Below, one piece after another: positions 5,724 through 11,271 of a stretch of DNA of 11,271 nt. This DNA comes from Fibrobacter sp. (GTDB lineage Bacteria > Fibrobacterota > Fibrobacteria > Fibrobacterales > Fibrobacteraceae): positions 1 through 11,271 of the forward strand of contig JAFZOV010000109.1 of assembly GCA_017550445.1 (NCBI GenBank), in the 5' to 3' direction. The position numbers and the translations under genes are program-made. The notes beneath the pieces are model-generated. The model saw nothing but the letters and a program-made list of their open reading frames with translations, ran no database searches and was not told where the DNA came from. Position 1 is the stretch's first letter; each line of letters begins with the position of its first letter.

Positions 5724-7865
5724 ATGAGTCAAGGAAAACCTACTCCCCCCTATAAAAGCAAGAACTTTATCATTTTGTTGGTGATGATTCTTTTGTTGTT
5801 CGTCATGTTCCCCCTTGCCGGGAAAGACGGCGATAACGACATTACGCGCACCGAATTTTTGGCCATGATGGGCGACTCCACCAAGGTGATTACCGAACTC
5901 ACCTTGCAAAAGACCCCCGACGGCGTGATTATCGAAGGCAAGCGCGAAATGAGCCCCGAAGAAAAGGCTGAATCGAAAAAGAACCAGAGCGCTCTCGCCC
6001 GCTTCACCAAGTCCAACGACAACGGCAATACGAAATCATTCCGCAGCCACATGCTGGAAGTTTCTAACGACCAGATTACCGCCTGGGAAATGTTCAAGGG
6101 CGTCAAGGTCAAGGTCATTCACGAATCCAGCACCTGGATCGATACGATTGTCGCGTTCTTGCCCGCCATTCTGTTGATTGTATTCTTCTACTTGATGATG
6201 AACCGCCAGATGGGTGGCGGAGGCAAGAGCCCCTTCAGCTTCGGCAAGAGCCAGGCTCGCCAGCTCAACGGCAAACAGAAAACCACCTTTAACGATGTGG
6301 CCGGTTGCGACGAAGCCAAACAGGACTTGCAGGAACTCGTAGAATTCTTGAAGGACCCGAAAAAGTTCGATGCACTCGGCGGACGCATTCCGAAGGGTGC
6401 ATTGCTTGTTGGCCCTCCGGGTACAGGTAAGACTTTGCTTGCTCGTGCCGTTGCAGGCGAAGCAGGCGTGCCCTTCTTTAGCATGTCCGGTTCGGACTTT
6501 GTAGAAATGTTCGTGGGCGTGGGTGCTAGCCGCGTGCGCGACTTGTTCGAAACAGGCAAGAAGAACGCCCCGTGTATTCTGTTCATCGACGAAATTGATG
6601 CCGTGGGTCGCCAGCGTGGTGCGGGTCTCGGTGGCGGTCACGATGAACGCGAGCAGACATTGAACCAGTTACTTGTTGAAATGGACGGCTTTACCGCGAA
6701 CGAAGGCGTGATTTTGATTGCAGCGACGAACCGCCCCGATGTGCTCGACAAGGCGCTGCTCCGTCCGGGTCGCTTTGACCGCCAGATTGTGGTAGGACTC
6801 CCCGACTTGAAGGGCCGCGAAGAAATATTGAAGGTTCACCTGAAAAAGCGCAAGGTACCTCTCGCCGACGACGTAGACGTGAAGGCCGTCGCCAAGGGTA
6901 CTCCTGGACTTGCCGGTGCAGACCTTGAAAACTTGGTGAACGAAGCCGCCTTGCTTGCAGCTCGATTCAACAACAAGAAAGTCACGATGCTCGACTTTGA
7001 AGAAGCCCGCGACAAGCTCAGCATGGGTGCCGAACGCCGCACACTCCTGATGACCGACGAAGAAAAGCGCCATACTGCCTACCACGAAGCAGGCCATGCA
7101 TTGATGACGCTCCTTTGCAAGCATTCTGACCCGCTGCACAAGATTACAATTATTCCGCGCGGCCGCGCCCTCGGCGTGACCATGAGCCTGCCCGAACGCG
7201 ACCAGGTAAGCTACAGCCGCGAATACGCCGAAGAACGCATCATGATCATGATGTCTGGCCGCCTCGCCGAACTCATCTTCTTCAACCACCAGAGCACGGG
7301 CGCCAGCAACGACATTCAGCGCGCCACCGAACTTGCCCGCAAGATGGTGACCGAATGGGGCTTCGACGATGAAATTGGACCGGTATGCTACAGCCGCACC
7401 GACGGCGAAGTATTCCTCGGCCGCGAAATTAGCAAGCCGAAAGAAATGTCCGAGATGATGGCGGAAAAGATCGACAACGCAGTGAACAATCTCATCAAGC
7501 GTCTCGATCAGGCAGCCAAGAAGCTCATCGAAGAAAATAAGGACAAGTTGATTGACCTAGCCGAAGCATTGTTCGAATTCGAAGTGCTTGACCGCGAAGA
7601 AATTGACCGCGTGATGGCTGGCGAAAAGCTGACAGGCACCAAAAAGAGCCGCCAGTACAAGGCTCTGGAAGAAATGGAAGCGCAAAAGAAGCGCGAAGAC
7701 ACGCCGCCGCCTGACCCAGGTAAGCAGCCGCCCGTTGCCCCCGCGACAGACGCTAACATTGCACCCGTTGCAGAAATCAAGCCCGCTCCCGCCACCGGAA
7801 CCACTCCGGCAAAGGACGGCGACGCCCAATCTTCTACTGTAGAATCTCATCAGGAAAATTCGTAA
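5724..7865 (+). CDS. ftsH: ATP-dependent zinc metalloprotease FtsH
   Basis: A 713-residue hexameric inner-membrane protease that unfolds and degrades membrane and regulatory proteins. The layout is complete: first membrane helix about residues 14-32; a periplasmic domain to about 138; second helix about 139-158; a Gly-rich linker; the AAA module with Walker A GPPGTGKT (230-237), Walker B ILFIDE (285-290) and the second region of homology ending RPGRFDR (347-353), with the Arg finger region; and the M41 peptidase with HEAGH (454-458) and the third zinc ligand Asp530 in TGASND. Residues about 655-713 form a Pro/Ala-rich, probably disordered tail, longer than in E. coli FtsH (about 644 in total). 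ATG at 5724 is preceded by AAGGAA (5715-5720). Its TAA overlaps the folP ATG by one base. Confidence 0.99.
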   Translation: MSQGKPTPPYKSKNFIILLVMILLLFVMFPLAGKDGDNDITRTEFLAMMGDSTKVITELTLQKTPDGVIIEGKREMSPEEKAESKKNQSALARFTKSNDNGNTKSFRSHMLEVSNDQITAWEMFKGVKVKVIHESSTWIDTIVAFLPAILLIVFFYLMMNRQMGGGGKSPFSFGKSQARQLNGKQKTTFNDVAGCDEAKQDLQELVEFLKDPKKFDALGGRIPKGALLVGPPGTGKTLLARAVAGEAGVPFFSMSGSDFVEMFVGVGASRVRDLFETGKKNAPCILFIDEIDAVGRQRGAGLGGGHDEREQTLNQLLVEMDGFTANEGVILIAATNRPDVLDKALLRPGRFDRQIVVGLPDLKGREEILKVHLKKRKVPLADDVDVKAVAKGTPGLAGADLENLVNEAALLAARFNNKKVTMLDFEEARDKLSMGAERRTLLMTDEEKRHTAYHEAGHALMTLLCKHSDPLHKITIIPRGRALGVTMSLPERDQVSYSREYAEERIMIMMSGRLAELIFFNHQSTGASNDIQRATELARKMVTEWGFDDEIGPVCYSRTDGEVFLGREISKPKEMSEMMAEKIDNAVNNLIKRLDQAAKKLIEENKDKLIDLAEALFEFEVLDREEIDRVMAGEKLTGTKKSRQYKALEEMEAQKKREDTPPPDPGKQPPVAPATDANIAPVAEIKPAPATGTTPAKDGDAQSSTVESHQENS

Positions 7866-8746
7866 TGTTCAAAGAAGTTCTGGATCATAGTCGTGCACTC
7901 CCATGGAAAATCGGGAACAAGGTTCTGCCTTGCAAAACCCCGCTTATCATGGGCATTGTAAATGTGACTCCAGATAGTTTTTTTGACGGTGGCAAACACA
8001 ACAAACCAGATGCCGCCTACGACCACGCCATGATGCTTCTGGAACAGGGCGCAGAAATCCTCGATATCGGAGGCGAAAGCAGCCGCCCGGGTAGCGCCCC
8101 CGTTAGCCATCAAGAAGAACTGGACCGTGTATGCCCCGTGGTGGAGCGCCTTGCGCCGCTCGCGAAGGAACGCGAATTCTACATCTCGGTCGATACTGTG
8201 AAGGCCAAGGTCGCCGAAGAAACCATGAAGCTCGGCGCACACATCATCAACGACATTAGCGCCTGCGCCATGGACCCGAACATGCTCCAGACGGTCGCAG
8301 ACACCAAAGCAGCAGTGGTCCTCAATCATATCCGCGGAAACTTCGGCACCATGCAACAGGACTTCAAGCCCTACACGAACGTGGTACAAGAAGTTCGCGA
8401 AGAACTCCTGGCGCAAGTGCAAAAGCTCTTGGCCCTCGGCGTAGAACGCGAAAAGATTTGCATCGACCCAGGCATCGGTTTCGGCAAGACCGCACAGGAC
8501 AACATCGATTTGATGAAATCCACCGAAGAATTCCTGAAAGACGGCTACCCCGTCCTGATCGGAACATCGCGCAAGTCCTATATTGGTAAAATGCCGGGAC
8601 TTGAAGCTAGCGACCGCTTGATTCCGACAGTTACCGCAGGAATTATCGCAGTTCTCGGTGGCGCCAGTTGCATTCGCGTGCACGACGTGAAAGAGGCGAA
8701 GGAGTCACTGCTTTATCTGGAGGCATTGAAAAATGGTTCTGTTTAA
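7865..8746 (+). CDS. folP: dihydropteroate synthase
   Basis: A 293-residue TIM-barrel enzyme that joins p-aminobenzoate to 6-hydroxymethyl-7,8-dihydropterin diphosphate, giving dihydropteroate; it is the sulfonamide target. Motifs in order: MGIVNVTPDSF (29-39), DIGGESSRPG (67-76), SVDT (108-111), IIND (127-130), DPGIGFGK (201-208), GTSRKSYIG (233-241) and RVHD (271-274). The central strand reads VLNHIRG (152-158) where LMHMRG-type sequence is usual, a mild deviation. Start ATG 7865-7867 shares one base with the ftsH stop (TAATG), so translation is probably coupled; AGGAAA about 7 bases upstream can serve as ribosome site. The last 14 bases overlap cdaA. ftsH-folP adjacency is also known from enterobacteria. 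Confidence 0.98.
   Translation: MFKEVLDHSRALPWKIGNKVLPCKTPLIMGIVNVTPDSFFDGGKHNKPDAAYDHAMMLLEQGAEILDIGGESSRPGSAPVSHQEELDRVCPVVERLAPLAKEREFYISVDTVKAKVAEETMKLGAHIINDISACAMDPNMLQTVADTKAAVVLNHIRGNFGTMQQDFKPYTNVVQEVREELLAQVQKLLALGVEREKICIDPGIGFGKTAQDNIDLMKSTEEFLKDGYPVLIGTSRKSYIGKMPGLEASDRLIPTVTAGIIAVLGGASCIRVHDVKEAKESLLYLEALKNGSV
8719..8723 (+). promoter_or_regulatory. Shine-Dalgarno site of cdaA inside folP
   Basis: GGAGG within the folP coding sequence lies nine bases before the cdaA ATG (8733). It supports the overlapping start rather than a later Met (for example the one at residue 14). Confidence 0.75.
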
Positions 8747-9572
8747 ACTATTCGGAATAATTGATGTCCGCATGGCGGATATTCTGGATGTGCTCCTAAT
8801 TTCGATTATCATTTACTACATCTTCTTGCTGTTCCGCGGTACACGCGCCGCCCAAATGATTTTCGGCGGTTTATTGCTGATTCTTGCCTGGATTATTGCG
8901 CAATGGTGGGAACTCCACACGGTCGTGTGGCTCATCAGTAATCTTGCGACCCTCGGTATTATCGCCCTCGTGATTTTGTTCCAGCCCGAAATTCGAAGCG
9001 CCCTTACGCGTATCGGTCAGGCAGCCAGTAAGCTCGATTTTCACAACCTATTTTTCCATTCCAGCGGTCTCGACGAAATCACCAAGACCATCGCCAGCGC
9101 CGCTCAAGATTTGGCCAAGACGCATACAGGTGCATTGATTGTGCTCGAAAAGCGAGTGGGTCTGCGTAACTACGCCGACACCGGTGAAATTCTGGATGCC
9201 CGTATCAGTTCTAGACTTCTGCGAGCCTTGTTCTTCCCGAATTCCGCATTGCATGACGGAGCCGTCATCATGAACAGCAAGCGCATTATTGCCGCCGGCT
9301 GTATTTTGCCCATGCCCACGGGTAACGCCGAAAAAGAAGCGGGCTACGGCATGCGCCACCGCGCCGCAAAAGCACTCGCCGCCGAATGCGACGCACTCGT
9401 AATCGTAGTCTCCGAAGAAACGGGCTACATTTCTATCGCTTACCGAAACAGCCTGCGCCGCAACATTAGCGTACAAGAATTAAAACAAGAAATTATCCGC
9501 CACTGGGGCGAACTTTTCAACGACGTACGCGAATCTGTAAAGACGGAAACCGCCGAGGAGAAGGCAGGATAA
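8733..9572 (+). CDS. cdaA: diadenylate cyclase CdaA (c-di-AMP synthase)
   Basis: A 279-residue membrane enzyme (also called DacA) that makes cyclic di-AMP from two ATP. Three N-terminal membrane helices are visible (about 17-35, 41-57 and 62-83), followed by FQPEIRSALTRIG (83-95), a characteristic linker to the DAC domain. The active-site motifs are present: DGAVI (175-179) and MRHRAA (207-212), with GALIVLEK (133-140) in the domain core. Length matches CdaA (about 270-285). The last 20 residues are charged and unconserved. It overlaps folP by 14 bases and is probably translated from the same message. Neither cdaR nor glmM, its usual partners in Firmicutes, follows; the next gene is unrelated and separated by palindromes, so cdaA seems to end this transcript. 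Confidence 0.97.
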   Translation: MVLFKLFGIIDVRMADILDVLLISIIIYYIFLLFRGTRAAQMIFGGLLLILAWIIAQWWELHTVVWLISNLATLGIIALVILFQPEIRSALTRIGQAASKLDFHNLFFHSSGLDEITKTIASAAQDLAKTHTGALIVLEKRVGLRNYADTGEILDARISSRLLRALFFPNSALHDGAVIMNSKRIIAAGCILPMPTGNAEKEAGYGMRHRAAKALAAECDALVIVVSEETGYISIAYRNSLRRNISVQELKQEIIRHWGELFNDVRESVKTETAEEKAG

Positions 9573-9581
9573 ACCCCACAC

Positions 9582-9657
9582 TGTCATTCCCGCGAAGGCG
9601 GGAATCTCCTTTTTCTTCAAATAAGAGAGGAGATGCCCGATCAAGTCGGGCATGACA
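9582..9657. repeat. inverted pair of REP-like palindromes after cdaA
   Basis: The first is TGTC + ATTCCCGC-gaag-GCGGGAAT + CTCC (hairpin 9586-9605); the second, in opposite orientation, is GGAG + ATGCCCGA-tcaag-TCGGGCAT + GACA (hairpin 9633-9653). The two together make one long interrupted palindrome, like enterobacterial BIMEs. A T-run (9609-9614) after the first hairpin could make it a weak terminator for the ftsH-folP-cdaA message. The second unit supplies an upstream ATG (9652) to the next reading frame. Confidence 0.8.
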
Positions 9658-9660
9658 AAC

Positions 9661-9666
9661 AAGGAA
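9661..9666 (+). promoter_or_regulatory. Shine-Dalgarno site fixing the start at 9673
   Basis: AAGGAA, six bases before ATG 9673. The in-frame ATG at 9652 lies in the ATGACA end of the palindromic repeat and has no proper ribosome site, so 9673 is preferred. Confidence 0.65.
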
Positions 9667-9672
9667 ACATTT

Positions 9673-10923
9673 ATGACTGAAAACAATAACGAAACTGAAG
9701 ACCAGGCAAAATCTCGCCGCAAAAAGAAGAACATCGCCATTCTCGTGTTGATGTTCCTTTTGCTGCTCGCCCTTTTTATTGTGCAGTGCCACTTGGACCA
9801 GATTAAGCAAGACGCTCTTGCCAAGGAACAGGAAACCGCACTCGAAATGCAGCGCCGCCACACGCTCGACAGCCTGCGTGCATTGGAACAGGCCCGCGCC
9901 GACAGCATTCGCATGGCTGATTCATTGGCTAGACTCAGCGCAGACAGCTCTCGCATCGCCGACAGTCTGCGAATTGCAGATTCCCTGGCAGCACTCCAGA
10001 ACAACGTGAACCGCGACAGCATTCGCCACGTGCGCGACAGCCTGAACCGCATCAAGGATAGCCTTGCTGCCATCGATAAAGCTCGCGCCGACAGTCTGCA
10101 GCGTATTGCTGACTCACTGGCAATTATCGAAAAAGCACGCGTCGACTCGCTTGAAAAGCAACGCATTCAAGACAGCATCCGCGCAGCCGACCAAGTGCCG
10201 CCCGTTGCCGAAATCGCACCGCCCGCCGGCCGCTACTACGACCCCATCAAGCTCAAGGTCAAGTGCGAAGAAATCAGGTGCAAAACATACCTCTCTATTG
10301 GCGACACACTCCATGCCCAGGAAGCCAGCAAGGCCATTGAATACAACAAGACCGGAAGTGTATTCTTCTACGCCGAAGACTCCGTGGGCAACCGCTCCGC
10401 ATGGGAAGAAGCCAAGTACGACATGGCTAGCGACAACATTTGCGGCAAGAACGCCTACCCCGTTCCGCTCGGCGGCAAGACCGTTTGCGTAGACGCCTAC
10501 GAATACCCGAATAAGGCCGACGAACTCCCCCGCGACATGGTGAGCCAAGAACAGGCCGCAAGCCTCTGCCAGCAAGAAGGCAAGCACCTTTGTAGCCTCG
10601 CCGAATGGCAAGCCGCCTGCAAAAGCAAGGACAACACCCGCTACAGCTACGGCGACAGTTACAAGCAAAACAAGTGCAACACTAACACCAAGGCCGCCAA
10701 ACGCAGCGGCCGCAAGGAACAATGCCGCAGCTGGTACGGCATGTACGACATGAACGGAAACCTTTGGGAATGGACATCGACCACCAGCAAAGATCATCCT
10801 AACATGTACTTGGTAGTCGGTGGTGCTTGGAACACCAACAACGAAAGCAAGTGCACCGACAGCAAGTTCAGCTTCTATCCGCAGAACCAATACCCAAGCG
10901 TCGGATTTAGATGCTGTAAGTAA
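9673..10923 (+). CDS. membrane-anchored Asp-Ser-rich coiled-coil protein with CHB_HEX_C-like and SUMF1/FGE-like domains
   Basis: A 416-residue envelope protein of unknown role. Residues 1-20 are charged and Lys-rich at the end, then one membrane helix (20-38), so the rest should face the periplasm. Residues about 45-170 are a long helix with 13 Asp-Ser pairs spaced mostly 6-12 residues apart (ADSLRIADSLA style). Residues about 176-250 (PVAEIAPPAGRYYDPIKLKV onward, ending DSVGNRSAW) resemble the chitobiase C-terminal-type domain that often precedes cell-surface modules. Residues about 256-416 look like a formylglycine-generating-enzyme/SUMF1 fold: CVDAYEYPN, CSLAEWQAAC (307-316), MYDMNGNLWEW (357-367), VVGGAW (381-386) and the ending VGFRCCK. 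Where catalytic FGEs have a Cys-rich GGSxxC...C loop, this has GGAWNTNNESKC, so one catalytic Cys is absent and binding rather than catalysis is likely. Many cysteines suggest disulfides. A terminator follows. Confidence 0.8.
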   Translation: MTENNNETEDQAKSRRKKKNIAILVLMFLLLLALFIVQCHLDQIKQDALAKEQETALEMQRRHTLDSLRALEQARADSIRMADSLARLSADSSRIADSLRIADSLAALQNNVNRDSIRHVRDSLNRIKDSLAAIDKARADSLQRIADSLAIIEKARVDSLEKQRIQDSIRAADQVPPVAEIAPPAGRYYDPIKLKVKCEEIRCKTYLSIGDTLHAQEASKAIEYNKTGSVFFYAEDSVGNRSAWEEAKYDMASDNICGKNAYPVPLGGKTVCVDAYEYPNKADELPRDMVSQEQAASLCQQEGKHLCSLAEWQAACKSKDNTRYSYGDSYKQNKCNTNTKAAKRSGRKEQCRSWYGMYDMNGNLWEWTSTTSKDHPNMYLVVGGAWNTNNESKCTDSKFSFYPQNQYPSVGFRCCK

Positions 10924-10946
10924 GAATTCCCAGCTTCAACCAATTA

Positions 10947-10975
10947 GGCGGGCATACAGTCCGCCATTTTTTATT
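10947..10975 (+). terminator. intrinsic terminator of the envelope-protein gene
   Basis: GGCGG (10947-10951), a 9-base loop, CCGCC (10961-10965), then A and a run of six T (10967-10972). It lies 24 bases after the stop codon. The stem is short but GC-rich. Confidence 0.75.
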
Positions 10976-11020
10976 GGAGTATAAGTCAGAACAAGCTGTT
11001 AGTTTCAAAATAATGTCATA

Positions 11021-11054
11021 AAAAAGAGAACTGCCGTTAAGCAGTCCTCTTTTT
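11021..11054. terminator. bidirectional intrinsic terminator
   Basis: AAAAAGAG-a-ACTGC, loop CGTTAA, GCAGT-c-CTCTTTTT: a nearly perfect 14-position stem with one internal mismatch and A-run/T-run at its two ends. It can end plus-strand transcripts escaping the terminator at 10947 and minus-strand transcripts leaving frdB, which stops at 11118. Confidence 0.85.
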
Positions 11055-11062
11055 AAAGGGAG

Positions 11063-11082
11063 ATCCCCGCCTTCGCGGGGAT
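11063..11082. repeat. REP-like palindrome between convergent genes
   Basis: ATCCCCGC-cttc-GCGGGGAT flanked by GGGAG and GACA, the same family as the elements at 4696, 5299, 9586 and 9633. It lies in the convergent gap, the usual kind of place for such elements. Confidence 0.8.
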
Positions 11083-11117
11083 GACATAAGAGGGGCGCGG
11101 GATGCGCCCGTTCCTAC

Positions 11118-11271
11118 TTAATCCTTTCCGTACACCTTTTCGGCGTAGGTCACGGTAGCGCCGAGGTATTCGCGGTTCATCTTGGCGATGTAATCCACGG
11201 TGATACCCTTCGGGCATGCAGCCTGGCATTCGTAAAGGTTCGTGCAGTTGCCGAAGCCTTCCTTGTCCATC
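11118..11271 (-). CDS. frdB: fumarate reductase / succinate dehydrogenase iron-sulfur subunit, C-terminal end (cut by window edge)
   Basis: The last 50 residues of the iron-sulfur subunit that passes electrons between the flavoprotein and the quinone or membrane anchor. The visible sequence runs [20 protein letters not shown] and then [17 protein letters not shown], with the final CxxxxxCxxxCP cysteine cluster that binds part of the 3Fe-4S or 4Fe-4S centre. The GFGNCTN...ECxAxCPKGI pattern is that of the SdhB/FrdB form in Bacteroidota-like anaerobes. In a succinate-producing Fibrobacter the enzyme would run as fumarate reductase; direction cannot be told from the sequence. It converges on the envelope-protein gene, with terminators between. 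The start lies outside the window. Confidence 0.88.
   Translation of the reverse strand, partial: MDKEGFGNCTNLYECQAACPKGITVDYIAKMNREYLGATVTYAEKVYGKD

Noticed and set aside
7850..8683. 277-codon minus-strand frame opposite folP
   Set aside because: folP on the plus strand has every expected motif; the opposite frame has none and is rich in Cys, His and Phe as expected from reversed codons.
10114..10890. 258-codon minus-strand frame opposite the SUMF1-like protein
   Set aside because: Antisense shadow with low-complexity Val/Ala/Gly sequence; the plus-strand frame has a ribosome site, membrane helix and known domains.
1..11271. tRNA or rRNA genes, insertion sequences, attachment sites
   Set aside because: I saw no cloverleaf, rRNA segment, transposase frame or att-like direct repeats when reading through the gaps between genes; short RNAs could still be missed by eye.

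Overview
The window looks like chromosomal DNA from Fibrobacter or a close relative (Fibrobacterota). This is inferred from gene content and style, not from a search. The hints are an anaerobe-type V-ATPase operon with a DUF2764-like gene between subunits E and A, a Bacteroidota/Fibrobacterota-style fumarate reductase iron-sulfur subunit, an envelope protein with Asp-Ser-rich helices joined to a sulfatase-modifying-factor fold, and scattered short palindromes of the GAGATnCCCG...CGGGnATGACA type. Nearly everything is housekeeping, and no phage, IS element or CRISPR array is visible.

Left part, minus strand (1-3207): folC, then across a 218-base AT-rich gap the start of a V-type ATPase operon read right to left: atpE, a DUF2764-like gene, and atpA, which runs off the left edge. 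The gap holds a plausible promoter and a perfect 17-base palindrome just downstream of it.

Middle (3208-3540): a 333-base gene-free divergent region between folC (-) and endA (+). It carries three copies of the same architecture, inverted arms around GCATATAAA spanning 35-36 bases each. This is the least explained structure in the window.

Right part, plus strand (3541-10923): endA encodes a secreted endonuclease I. A tight cluster follows: tilS, ftsH, folP and cdaA. The tilS-ftsH gap is 17 bases, ftsH-folP share one base, and folP-cdaA overlap by 14 bases. The cluster joins tRNA-Ile lysidine synthesis, membrane proteolysis, folate synthesis and c-di-AMP synthesis. tilS contains three in-frame segments foreign to the family, made of genome-repeat palindromes and a heptamer tandem repeat, so repeat DNA has become protein sequence. 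After an inverted pair of the same palindromes comes a membrane-anchored protein with an Asp-Ser-rich coiled coil, a chitobiase-C-terminal-like domain and a SUMF1/FGE-like domain lacking one of the usual catalytic cysteines.

Right edge (10924-11271): two intrinsic terminators, one symmetric enough to serve both strands, one more palindrome, and the C-terminal 50 residues of a fumarate reductase/succinate dehydrogenase iron-sulfur subunit on the minus strand.
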